This document shows positions 41,623-49,892 of a stretch of DNA of 64,000 nt, in pieces. The stretch is from Pseudomonadota bacterium (GTDB lineage Bacteria > Pseudomonadota > Alphaproteobacteria > Rhizobiales > Xanthobacteraceae), in assembly GCA_023404705.1 (NCBI GenBank), contig JAEYAU010000057.1, positions 8,804 through 72,803 of the forward strand, written 5' to 3'. Positions within the stretch are counted from its first letter, which is position 1. Each line of letters begins with the position of its first letter. A program made the translations under genes and the position numbers. Under the pieces are notes generated by a model. It saw only the letters and a list, made by a program, of their open reading frames with translations, did no database searches and was not told where the DNA came from.

Positions 41623-42117
41623 TTACGGCTTTCCGATCAGCATCGCGCCGAGCGCCGCGAGCAGCGGCAGCGGGATCGACACCAGCGCTCTGAGCCACAC
41701 GACCCCCGCCGGCATCAGCGGGATCTCGAAGATCACCAGGCGGTGCACCGCGAACAGCGCCCAGGCGATCGCGTAGGCGACCACCTGAGGCGCGCCGGCG
41801 CCGCTCTTGATCGCGGCGGTCGCGATCGAGAAGCCGATCACCGGACCGCCCGGCGTCGCGGCACCCGCGAGCGTGCCGAGCAGAATGCCGCTGAACCCCG
41901 AGCTCGGGCCGAGCCAGGCCGCGATCACCTCCTCGGGCATCAGCTCGGCGATGAAACCGGCGCCGACCACACCGATGGCGACGCGTGGCGTGAGGTGCAC
42001 GAAGTCCATCAGCCCGTTCCAGGCCGCGCTCTTGAGCAACGGCCGGCTGCGCGCGGCGACGACCAGCGCGAGCACCGCCACCACGGCCCAGAGCGCGAGC
42101 GTGAGCAGGAGGCTCAT
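41623..42117 (-). CDS. Half-size permease, ArsP/DUF318-like (C-terminal half type)
   Basis: A 164-residue protein with about four helices. It contains GTLAGAATPGGPVIGFS, matching the GAVLPGGPFTIYP motif of the protein encoded just upstream. Full-size DUF318/ArsP permeases carry two such halves in one chain; here they are two genes coupled by an ATGA overlap. The transported substrate is unknown, although ArsP relatives export organoarsenicals. Confidence 0.7.
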   Translation of the reverse strand: MSLLLTLALWAVVAVLALVVAARSRPLLKSAAWNGLMDFVHLTPRVAIGVVGAGFIAELMPEEVIAAWLGPSSGFSGILLGTLAGAATPGGPVIGFSIATAAIKSGAGAPQVVAYAIAWALFAVHRLVIFEIPLMPAGVVWLRALVSIPLPLLAALGAMLIGKP

Positions 42118-42656
42118 GCGGCCTCGCCCTTGGGCCGCAGCAGCCGCCAGGCGACCCGCGCGAGCAGCCCCGCGAGGATCGGCAGCGGGATCGACAGGAT
42201 GATGCGCCAGGTGACGAACTCGACGCCGAAGAACGGCAGCTCCCAGACCAGCGCCCGCGCATAGCCCAGCAATGTCCAGCTCGTGATGAAGGCGACCGCC
42301 GCGCCCGCATCGGCGCCGGCCGCGAGCAACGCGGCAGCGACCGGGTAGATCGTGAACGGCCCGCCCGGCAGCACCGCGCCAATCAGCGTCGCGAAGACGA
42401 GGCCCATCACGCCGGACTCGGCGCCGACCCAGCGCGACACGGCTTCGCGCGGCAGCAGCAGCGTGACGAAGGCACCGATCAGGCAGCCCGCGATCACCTT
42501 CGGCACCACATCGGTGAGCAGCTCGAGATCCGAGAACAGGATCGCGAGGAAACGGTCCGGCCCCTTGCGGATATAGACCGTGACCGCGGCGACGATCGCG
42601 AGGCACGCGATGACAGCGAGCGACCAATCGAAGGCGCGACGACGACGAACCGACAT
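42114..42656 (-). CDS. Half-size permease, ArsP/DUF318-like (N-terminal half type)
   Basis: A 180-residue protein with a positively charged N-terminus (RRRRAFDW) and about four to five helices, including VPKVIAGCLIGAFVTLLLP and the PGGP turn. Its stop overlaps the start of the second half-permease by 4 bases, so equal amounts of the two would be made. The pair probably forms one heteromeric transporter. Confidence 0.7.
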   Translation of the reverse strand: MSVRRRRAFDWSLAVIACLAIVAAVTVYIRKGPDRFLAILFSDLELLTDVVPKVIAGCLIGAFVTLLLPREAVSRWVGAESGVMGLVFATLIGAVLPGGPFTIYPVAAALLAAGADAGAAVAFITSWTLLGYARALVWELPFFGVEFVTWRIILSIPLPILAGLLARVAWRLLRPKGEAA

Positions 42657-42733
42657 GGAGAACTCAGGACGAAGGAGCGCGCATCGTCAACGGCGCACCG
42701 TTCCCGTCAAGCCGCGCGGGCGCATAGGTGCCC

Positions 42734-43375
42734 TCATGGGCGCAGCTGCGCGGCCTCGCGCGCGAGCGCCGTGATGCGCGCGAAGTCGCGCGCTGCCAGC
42801 GCCTCTTTCGGCACCACCCAGGAGCCGCCGACCGCCACCACATTGGCGAGCGCCAGATAGGCCGCGGCATTGCGTATGTCGATGCCGCCTGTGGGACAGA
42901 ACCGCAGATCCGGCAGCGGCCCTGCGATGGATTTGAGCCAGCCGGTCCCGCCGGCCGATTCCGCGGGGAAGAACTTCAGCACTTTGAAGCCGTGCTCGGC
43001 GAGCCAGAGCGCTTCCGTCACCGTGGCGCAGCCCGGCACGGCCGGCACCGGGGCCTGCGCCAGCGCCTTGGCGAGCGTGGGCGGCGTGCCCGGGCTGACG
43101 AGATATTTCGCGCCTGCGTCCACGACCGCATCCACATGGCGCGGCTCGGTGACGGTGCCGGCGCCCACCACGCAGTCGCCGACCTCGCCCGCGATGGACT
43201 TGATAGCATCGATCGCAGCGTCCGTGCGCAGCGTCACTTCGATGACGCGCAATCCGCCCGCCCCGAGCGCGCGCGCGAGCGGCACCGCGTCGGCCGCGTT
43301 GGTGATGGTCAGCACCGGGATGACCGGAACCGTAGAGACGAGCGGGGTCGGATCGAGCGGCAGCTTGTTGAGCAT
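42734..43375 (-). CDS. eda: 2-dehydro-3-deoxy-phosphogluconate (KDPG) aldolase
   Basis: A 213-residue TIM-barrel aldolase. The active-site parts are RVIEVTLRT (Glu), VVGAGTV, SPGTPP, KVLKFFPAE with the Schiff-base Lys, and PTGGID near the phosphate-binding end. It splits KDPG to pyruvate and glyceraldehyde-3-phosphate. GGAG precedes the ATG at 43375; upstream ATGs are not used. It completes the dehydratase-kinase-aldolase set found in this window. Confidence 0.9.
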   Translation of the reverse strand: MLNKLPLDPTPLVSTVPVIPVLTITNAADAVPLARALGAGGLRVIEVTLRTDAAIDAIKSIAGEVGDCVVGAGTVTEPRHVDAVVDAGAKYLVSPGTPPTLAKALAQAPVPAVPGCATVTEALWLAEHGFKVLKFFPAESAGGTGWLKSIAGPLPDLRFCPTGGIDIRNAAAYLALANVVAVGGSWVVPKEALAARDFARITALAREAAQLRP

Positions 43376-43429
43376 CGGGGATCTCCGGGGCCGGGACACT
43401 CTCCCGAACCGGCCCCGGGATCAAGTGCT

Positions 43430-46400
43430 CTATTCGGCCGGCTGTGCGGCGGCCCGGCGCGCTGCCTTGCGCTCGGCGCGCTTGGCGAACCAGCGCTTGC
43501 GGCGCTCGGCCAGGTTGGCGATCACCATCAGGGCGGCCGGCGTGACGATCAGCGTCAGCACCGTCGCAAAGCCGAGGCCGAACACGATCGCGGTCGACAG
43601 ATGCACCCACCACTGGGTCGCGGGCGCGCCGATCCATATGTCGCGGTGGAAGAACTCGATGCTCACGCCGAACGCGATCGGCAGCACGCCGAGGATCGCG
43701 GTCACCGCGGTGAGCACCACCGGGCGCGCGCGCTCGCGGCAGGTCTGCAGGATCGCGTCGTAGGCCGCGACGCCCTCCTGCCGCAATCGATCATACGTGT
43801 CGATCAGCACGATATTGTTGTTCACGATCACGCCCGCATTGGCGATCACGCCGAGGCCGGTCATCACGACGCCGAAGGCCTGCCCCATGATCATGAGTCC
43901 GACCAGCACGCCGAACGTGGACAGCACCACCGCGGTGAGCACCAGCGCGACCGAGGTGAAGCGGTTGAACTGCGCGAGCAGCACCGCGAAGATCAGGAAG
44001 ATCGCGGTGCCGAAGGCCTTCATCAAGAACGCCGACGCCTTCTCGCGTTCCTCGTCCTCGCCCTTCAGCTTGAACGTGACGCCGGGCCCGAGATCCGTCT
44101 TCGCGAGCTCGGCCGCGATCTCCTGCTGCACCTTGGCGCTCTGCACGCCCTCGGCGACATTGGACGAGACCGTGATCACGCGGTTCGAGTTGACGCGGTT
44201 GATGTAGCCGACGCGCTGCGCCGGCACGCGATGCACGAAGTTGCCGATCGGCACGTGACCCGACGAGGTCTGGATGCGCAGCTCGTCGATCTGGTCGAGG
44301 CTGCGCCGCTCGGCCGGATAGCGGACGATGATGTCCACGGCCTTGTCGGTGTCCGAGGGACGATACTCGGTGACCTTGGCGCCGTTGGTGACGAGCTGAA
44401 TGCCAGTGCCGACCGTGTTGACGCTCGCGCCGTATTTGGCGGCCTCGGCCTTGTCGACCTCGATACGCCAGTCGATGCCGGGCAGCGGCAGGCCGTCGTC
44501 CACGTCGCGCACGTCGCTCCGCGCCGAGAGGATCGCGGCGGCCTTCTTCGCGGCCGCCGGCAGTTGCTCCGGGTCGAGTCCCGAGAGCTGGATCTGCACC
44601 GGCTTGCCGGTGGCCGGGCCGCCACGCGGCGCCGTCACCTCGACGAGCACGCCCGGGATGTCGGCCGTCTTCTCGCGGATCGCGTCCATGATCTCGTGCG
44701 CCGAGCGGCGCTCGCGCCAGTCGACAAATTCGAACTGGATCACGCCGATCGTGTCCTCGGAGATCTCGCTCATGCCGCGCGGCTGCTCGCCGGTGCGCGT
44801 GTAGACGGTCTTGAGCTCCTTGAAGCCGAGCACCCGCTCTTCGATCTGGCGCAGGAAGTTATCCTTCTCCTCGAGCGAGAGGTTGCCGCGGCCGTGCACG
44901 ATCACCTGGCCGTAGTCGGGCTCCACCTTTGGGAAGAACTCGACGCCATTGCCGAACTTGCCGTAGGCCATCTGCACCGCGATCAGCAGGAACACCGCGA
45001 GCGAGAGTGTCATGCCGGGACGGCGCAGCGCGAGACGCACGGTGCGCATATAGAGGCCGCGGTCGGAGACGCGGTCGTCATGCGGCACGGGCGCGGCCTT
45101 GCCGAGGAGCGCGCCGAGCGTGGGCGTGAAGAACAGCGCCACAACGAGCGAGGCCGAGAGCGTCGCGATCAGCGTGATCGGCAGATACTTCATGAACTCG
45201 CCGACGATGCCGGGCCAGAACAGCAGCGGCGAGAAGGCCGCGACGCGGGTTGCGGTTGCCGCGATCACGGGGCCCGCCATGCGCTTGGCGGCGAGCGAAT
45301 AGGCTTCGCGCGGCGCCATGCCCTCGGACATGCGCCGCTCCGCGAATTCCGAGACGATGATGGCGTCGTCCACCAGCATGCCGACCGCGAGGATCAGCGA
45401 GAACAGCACGACGATGTTCACGGTCAGGCCCGCGAGCTGCAGGCCGAGCACACCGGCGAGGAACGAGGCCGGGATCGCGATACCGATGAACAGCGAGGCG
45501 CGGAAGCCGAGCGCGAACAGGATGATCACGACCACCAGCAGCACGCCGGTCGCGACCGAGTTCTCGAGGTCACCCAGCATCTGCCGGATGACTTTCGACT
45601 TGTCCTGCGTATAGGCGATCTGCAGCGAAGCCGGGAAGGTCGGCTTCAGCTTCTCCATCACGAACTTCACGCCGTCGACGGTCTGGATCAGGTTGGCGCC
45701 CGAGCGCTTCGAGACCTCGATCGTCATCGCGGGCCGGCCGTTCACGCGCGTGACCGAGATCGGATCCTTGAAGGTCGGCTTCACTTGCGCGACGTCGCCG
45801 AGTGTGACCACCGCGGTCTGCGTCGCCGCCACCGGGATCTTCAGCACGTCGGCGGGCTGCTCGATCAGCGCCGGCACCTTCACGGCAAAGCGGCCAGTCT
45901 CGCCTTCCAGCGCGCCCGCCGCGACCAGGCTGTTCGACGACGCGGTCACGGCGATCAGCTGATCGAGCGAGACGCCGTAGCTCTTCATCAGCATCGGCTC
46001 GGCGATGATCTCCACCACCTCGTCGCGCGCGCCGCGCAGCTCGGCCGAGAGCACGCCCGGCACCTGCTCGAGCGCGTTCTTGGCGGTGCGCGCGATACGC
46101 AGCAGTGTGCGCTCCGGCAGGTCGCCCGAGAGCGACACGACGAGCACCGGATAGAGCGAGAGGTTGACCTCCTGCACGGTCGGTTCGTCGGCATCGCGCG
46201 GCAGGTCGCGCTTCGACTCGTCCACCTTGGCGCGCACGTCGGCGAGCGCCGACTTCGCGTCGAAGCCGGCCTCGAATTCGAGCAGCACGAAGCCGCCGCC
46301 CTCGAAGGCGGTGGCGCGCATCTCCTTCACGTTGCCGACCGACTTGAGCTTGGTCTCGACCGGCTTGAGCAGCAGCCGCTCGGCATCCTCCGGGCTGATG

Positions 46401-46561
46401 CCGCGCTGGGAGAGCTGCACATAGACGATCGGCACCTTCACGTCGGGCTCGGCTTCCTTCGGGATCGTCAGATAGGCGACGAGCCCCGCGACCAGGAAGA
46501 AGACGAGCGTCGCCAGCGTGAGGCGCGCATTGTTGATGGCGGTATCGACCGGGTTAGCCAT
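43430..46561 (-). CDS. RND efflux pump inner-membrane transporter
   Basis: A 1043-residue RND permease with twelve helices expected. TM1 is near residues 15-34, and the proton-relay pair lies in VGMLVDDAIIVSEFAERR (TM4). The two large periplasmic loops follow TM1 and TM7. The sequence belongs to the HAE1/AcrB-like rather than the CzcA heavy-metal group. The C-terminal tail is basic and Ala-rich (RRKRWFAKRAERKAARRAAAQ). It forms an operon with the adaptor and TetR genes upstream. No outer-membrane TolC-like gene is present, so a shared one would be used. Confidence 0.9.
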   Translation of the reverse strand: MANPVDTAINNARLTLATLVFFLVAGLVAYLTIPKEAEPDVKVPIVYVQLSQRGISPEDAERLLLKPVETKLKSVGNVKEMRATAFEGGGFVLLEFEAGFDAKSALADVRAKVDESKRDLPRDADEPTVQEVNLSLYPVLVVSLSGDLPERTLLRIARTAKNALEQVPGVLSAELRGARDEVVEIIAEPMLMKSYGVSLDQLIAVTASSNSLVAAGALEGETGRFAVKVPALIEQPADVLKIPVAATQTAVVTLGDVAQVKPTFKDPISVTRVNGRPAMTIEVSKRSGANLIQTVDGVKFVMEKLKPTFPASLQIAYTQDKSKVIRQMLGDLENSVATGVLLVVVIILFALGFRASLFIGIAIPASFLAGVLGLQLAGLTVNIVVLFSLILAVGMLVDDAIIVSEFAERRMSEGMAPREAYSLAAKRMAGPVIAATATRVAAFSPLLFWPGIVGEFMKYLPITLIATLSASLVVALFFTPTLGALLGKAAPVPHDDRVSDRGLYMRTVRLALRRPGMTLSLAVFLLIAVQMAYGKFGNGVEFFPKVEPDYGQVIVHGRGNLSLEEKDNFLRQIEERVLGFKELKTVYTRTGEQPRGMSEISEDTIGVIQFEFVDWRERRSAHEIMDAIREKTADIPGVLVEVTAPRGGPATGKPVQIQLSGLDPEQLPAAAKKAAAILSARSDVRDVDDGLPLPGIDWRIEVDKAEAAKYGASVNTVGTGIQLVTNGAKVTEYRPSDTDKAVDIIVRYPAERRSLDQIDELRIQTSSGHVPIGNFVHRVPAQRVGYINRVNSNRVITVSSNVAEGVQSAKVQQEIAAELAKTDLGPGVTFKLKGEDEEREKASAFLMKAFGTAIFLIFAVLLAQFNRFTSVALVLTAVVLSTFGVLVGLMIMGQAFGVVMTGLGVIANAGVIVNNNIVLIDTYDRLRQEGVAAYDAILQTCRERARPVVLTAVTAILGVLPIAFGVSIEFFHRDIWIGAPATQWWVHLSTAIVFGLGFATVLTLIVTPAALMVIANLAERRKRWFAKRAERKAARRAAAQPAE

Positions 46562-46641
46562 GAGCAAAGTCCGTTGCGCGTGCGCGCGAGTTCAGGTCAT
46601 GCCGGCGCCCCGCGCCGGCATGCGAAACAGAGAGGCGCGGT

Positions 46642-47742
46642 TCAGCGCGCCGCAGTCTTGGGCTCCGGCATGGTGGCGAGCTTGTGCGGCTCGACCTTTT
46701 GTCCCTCGCGCACGAAGTCCTGTCCCTGGACGATCACTTGCGCGCCTTCGGCGAGACCGCCGACCCACATGTATTGCTGCTCATCCTCGACCACCGAGAC
46801 CGACACGAACACGACGGCGCCGTTGGCGTCGACGGTGCGCACGCCGAGCTCACCCGAAGACGAGAAGGTGAGCGCCGAGCGCGGCACGCGCGCGGCCGGC
46901 ACCTCGGCGAGCCGGATCGCGACCTCGGCCGTGATGCCGTCCGAGATCTTGCCGTCCGCATTCGGCACTTCGACGTCGACCCGATAGGTGCGCGTGCCCT
47001 GGCTCGCGGTCTTCGAGATGTAGCGGATCTTGCCGCTCGCGGTTTCGCCGCTGACCAGGCGGATCTCGGCCATCTCGCCGAGCCGCAAGCCGCCGAGGCG
47101 GCGCTCCGCCACCTCGACCACGGCCAGCATCGGGTCGAGCGCGATGATCTGCGCGATCTCCTTGCCGGGGGTCAGCCCCTGGCCGACCTCGGCCGGCACC
47201 TCGTTGACAATGCCGGACCAGGGCGCCGTGACGACACCGCGGTCGCGCTCGGCCTCGGCCGAGGCGAGCTGCGCCTCCGCGATCTTGTACTGAGCCTCGA
47301 GATTGCCGAGGTCGAGCCTCGGCAGCGATCCGCGCTCGATCAGCACCCGCTTCGCCTCGAGCTCGGTCTTGCGCTGAGCCAGCATGGCGCGCGCCTGCGC
47401 GACCATGGCCTCGCGCGCCTCGTCGGACAGCACCGCGATCACCTCGCCGGCCTTCACGGCCTGTCCGCGGCGCACCTTGAGCTCCGTGAGAATGCCATTG
47501 GTGCGCGCCACCGCCATCACCTTGCGGTCCGCCTCGGTGCGGCCCGACAACGTGAGCTTACGGCTGCGCGAGACCACCTCGGCGCCGATCACCGACACAC
47601 GGAACGGCGCTCTCGCGGCGGCTTCTCCGGTCTGCACGGCGGCGCGGCTCTCGCCGGTCTCGTGCGGAAACAGCTTTCCGGATGCGATCCAGGCAACCGC
47701 GCCGACGACCAGGCCGACAGCGGCAACGCGACTCGCTTTCAT
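46642..47742 (-). CDS. RND periplasmic adaptor (membrane fusion protein)
   Basis: A 366-residue protein with an N-terminal membrane anchor/signal (about residues 7-25) and a lipoyl-like domain (GILTELKVRRGQAVKAGEVIAVL), an alpha-hairpin (about 115-165), the second lipoyl half (RGVVTAPWSGIVNEVPAEVGQG) and beta-barrel. The ATG overlaps the TGA of the TetR gene by one base (TGATG), so regulator and pump genes are in one transcript. It bridges the RND transporter to an outer-membrane channel. Confidence 0.9.
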   Translation of the reverse strand: MKASRVAAVGLVVGAVAWIASGKLFPHETGESRAAVQTGEAAARAPFRVSVIGAEVVSRSRKLTLSGRTEADRKVMAVARTNGILTELKVRRGQAVKAGEVIAVLSDEAREAMVAQARAMLAQRKTELEAKRVLIERGSLPRLDLGNLEAQYKIAEAQLASAEAERDRGVVTAPWSGIVNEVPAEVGQGLTPGKEIAQIIALDPMLAVVEVAERRLGGLRLGEMAEIRLVSGETASGKIRYISKTASQGTRTYRVDVEVPNADGKISDGITAEVAIRLAEVPAARVPRSALTFSSSGELGVRTVDANGAVVFVSVSVVEDEQQYMWVGGLAEGAQVIVQGQDFVREGQKVEPHKLATMPEPKTAAR

Positions 47743-48365
47743 CACACCTCTCCTTGCCGCGCGTCCCCTGCGCGGCTGTCCCTGAGCAGAAACTTCACGA
47801 CGTCGAGCACCATCGGGAAGACAGCTTCGGCGTCGAAATCCGGATCGATGGCGCGGCGCCGCTCGATGCCGTCGCCGAGCGCCATCAGCACCGAAACGAT
47901 CTTCTCGAACTCGAGATCGCGCGAGATCTCGCCGCGCTCCGCGGCGCGGCGCAGCACGTCGGCAAGGCCCGCCCGCACGTCGCGATCGATCGACTGATAG
48001 ATGCGCCCGACCTCGGTGTTGCGGCGCGCCTCCGCCATGATCTCGAGGCAGAGCGCGATCTCCTCTTCGCTGCGCTCGATCAGGTAGTAGCGGCCGAGCG
48101 CCTCCAGCCCGGTGAAGAAGTCGGGCGCCTTGTCGACCGCCGCGAAATCGGCCGCCGCCTGCGCGCGGTCGCGCTCGGCGATCGCCGCGATGATCGCCTC
48201 CTTGGAGCGGAAGTAGCGGTAGAGGTTGCCGGGACTCATGCTGGCCTCGGCGCAGATCTCCTGCATCGAGGCCTGATGGAAGCCGGAGCGGACGAAGCAG
48301 CGCTGGGCCGCATCGAGAATCTCGGAGCGGCGGTCAGCCTGCAGCTGGACGTTGGCGCGGCGCAT
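47742..48365 (-). CDS. TetR-family repressor of the RND operon
   Basis: A 207-residue regulator. The N-terminal helix-turn-helix (RSEILDAAQRCFVRSGFHQASMQEICAEASMS) is followed by GNLYRYFRSKEAIIAAIAE and a ligand-binding C-terminal domain. It is the first gene of the operon. A palindromic GAACGTTC site lies about 60 bases upstream, next to a good -35/-10 pair, so it likely represses its own transcription until a pump substrate binds. Confidence 0.9.
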   Translation of the reverse strand: MRRANVQLQADRRSEILDAAQRCFVRSGFHQASMQEICAEASMSPGNLYRYFRSKEAIIAAIAERDRAQAAADFAAVDKAPDFFTGLEALGRYYLIERSEEEIALCLEIMAEARRNTEVGRIYQSIDRDVRAGLADVLRRAAERGEISRDLEFEKIVSVLMALGDGIERRRAIDPDFDAEAVFPMVLDVVKFLLRDSRAGDARQGEV

Positions 48366-48422
48366 GCGTGTCTCGCGGAAGGGGCGGTCGCTCGCGCCTG
48401 TTGCAGCGCGGTAAGATAGAGC

Positions 48423-48465
48423 GAACGTTCATTCTCATTTAGCCGCACGGCTTTCATAATGTCAA
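48423..48465 (-). promoter_or_regulatory. Promoter and TetR operator of the RND operon
   Basis: On the minus strand: TTGACA (48460-48465), a 17-base spacer, CTAAAT (48437-48442), then the perfect palindrome GAACGTTC (48423-48430), extended as TGAACGTTCG. The palindrome just downstream of the -10 is where a TetR repressor would block initiation. Confidence 0.6.
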
Positions 48466-48556
48466 TCGGATCCTTCCTTACGTACCAGCCACGCTGTTCC
48501 TTCGCGGCCCCGGAACTCCATTGACCCTCCGGGCGAGGCCGGGCTACTCGGCGGAC

Positions 48557-48575
48557 AGCGCCAGGTATCGGCGCT
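48557..48575 (+). promoter_or_regulatory. Hairpin before crcB
   Basis: AGCGCC (48557-48562), a 7-base loop, GGCGCT (48570-48575), about 18 bases before the crcB ATG. It does not contain the conserved blocks of the fluoride riboswitch, so its role is open; it may affect translation. Confidence 0.4.
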
Positions 48576-48593
48576 CCACCGGGGGACGTGGCA

Positions 48594-48965
48594 ATGGGGG
48601 CCTATCTCTGGATCGCGGTCGGCAGCGCCCTGGGGGGCATGGCGCGGCACTTCTGCACCGACCTCAGCGTTCGCTGGTTCGGCACCACGTTCCCCTGGGG
48701 CACGCTGATCATCAACGTGCTGGGGTCCTTCATCATCGGCCTGTTCTTCGCCCTGACGGCCAAGGAATGGGACGTCTCGGCCAACATGAAGCTCTTCGTC
48801 ATGACGGGCTTCTGCGGCGGCTACACGACCTTCTCGGCCTTCAGCCTGCAGACCCTCAACCTGATGCAGGCCGGCGAGTGGCTCCGCGCCTCGGCCTATA
48901 TCCTGGGCTCGGTCGTGCTCTGCCTGGCCGCGGTCTGGGCCGGCTACGCCCTCGGCGCACGTTAA
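48594..48965 (+). CDS. crcB: CrcB/Fluc fluoride exporter
   Basis: A 123-residue, four-helix membrane protein. The family motifs GGMARH, FPWGTLIINVLGSFIIG and GFCGGYTTFSAFSLQ, with the conserved Asn and Phe-box residues, are all present. Dimers form two fluoride pores. A GGGGG-rich site precedes the ATG. It sits between the TetR operon and a GntR gene with no clear link to either. Confidence 0.9.
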   Translation: MGAYLWIAVGSALGGMARHFCTDLSVRWFGTTFPWGTLIINVLGSFIIGLFFALTAKEWDVSANMKLFVMTGFCGGYTTFSAFSLQTLNLMQAGEWLRASAYILGSVVLCLAAVWAGYALGAR

Positions 48966-49031
48966 TTTGTTCCCGACCGCGGTCTTTTCCGAATGCCGGT
49001 TCCGGCCGTTCGCGATCATGCTGAAGGCGTC

Positions 49032-49071
49032 TTGACCTTGGGTGTCGAAAAGATATCATCGTTATCATAGT
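49032..49071 (+). promoter_or_regulatory. Promoter with TATCAT direct repeats before the GntR gene
   Basis: TTGACC (49032-49037), a 16-base spacer and TATCAT (49054-49059) form a good sigma-70 type promoter. TATCATCGT and TATCATAGT repeat directly with a 9-base period (49054-49071), so the second copy could be an alternative -10 or a regulator site. AT-rich in a GC-rich context. Confidence 0.5.
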
Positions 49072-49101
49072 TACTGCTCGCCAACCGGAGACCCCCGCGG
49101 C

Positions 49102-49857
49102 ATGCGAGCCCACCCGGCGCTCATTCCGGATGAGGAGAAGGTCGTCGCGCTGCGCGGCGGCACCCTCTCGACTCAGATCGTCGCCCAGGTGCGCGACGCG
49201 CTGTTCGAGAAGCGGCTCCGCCCGGGCGACTTCCTCGGCTCCGAGAAGGATCTGGCCGAACGCTTCGGCGTCAGCCGCATCGTTGCGCGCGACGCGCTGC
49301 GCACGCTCGAGGCGCAGGGCATCGTCGAGATCAAGGTCGGCGCGCGCGGCGGCGCCCGCATCGCCCGAGGCAATGCGCGGCTCTTCGCCGAGGCGCTCGC
49401 GGTGCAGCTCGACCTCGCCGGCGTATCGGTCTCCGAAATCATGGACGCGCAGCGCGCCATCGAGGCGCTCGCCGCCGAGCTCGCGGCCGAGAACGCCACC
49501 GCCGAGGACAATGCGCGGCTGCGCGAGCTTCTCGCCGATGCGGAACGCAAGATCGACGACACCCCCGCCTACACGAAGTCCTGCCGCGACTTCCATCTCG
49601 CGGTCGCCGAGGCCTCGCACAACCGCGTGCTCGTGGTGCAGCTCATCTCGCTGCAGCACGTCTCCTGGCCGGCGCAGAACCACACGCTCACGCCGCAAGT
49701 CGCGCAGCGCATTCTCGATGTGCACCGCGATCTCGCCGGCCTGATCGAGATGCGCGACGCCGCCGGCGCGCGCCGCCTGATGGACGACCACGTGAAGATG
49801 ATCCGTGCCCGTCGCGTCGCCGAGGATCGCGACAAGCACGAGCACGGCTGCTGCTGA
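49102..49857 (+). CDS. GntR/FadR-family (FCD) transcription regulator
   Basis: A 251-residue regulator. The winged helix-turn-helix (residues about 20-85: EKDLAERFGVSRIVARDALRTLEAQGIVEI) is followed by an FCD ligand-binding domain with the metal-ligand helices (RDFHLAVAEASHN, DDHVKMIRARR). The C-terminus has a HEHGCC tail. The start at 49102 is chosen because the longer frame runs through the promoter. It lies 35 bases upstream of a binding-protein-like gene, its probable target. Confidence 0.85.
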   Translation: MRAHPALIPDEEKVVALRGGTLSTQIVAQVRDALFEKRLRPGDFLGSEKDLAERFGVSRIVARDALRTLEAQGIVEIKVGARGGARIARGNARLFAEALAVQLDLAGVSVSEIMDAQRAIEALAAELAAENATAEDNARLRELLADAERKIDDTPAYTKSCRDFHLAVAEASHNRVLVVQLISLQHVSWPAQNHTLTPQVAQRILDVHRDLAGLIEMRDAAGARRLMDDHVKMIRARRVAEDRDKHEHGCC

Positions 49858-49892
49858 ACGACAACGAACACGCGTAAAAAGGAGGACCCCCG

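Noticed and set aside
42728..46987. 1419-codon open frame on the plus strand across the aldolase and RND genes
   Set aside because: A shadow produced by high GC and codon bias of the RND permease; the minus strand has clear family motifs throughout.
48500..48593. Fluoride riboswitch before crcB
   Set aside because: The region has a hairpin, but the conserved blocks of the crcB motif (including the GCTGATG stretch) are not present.
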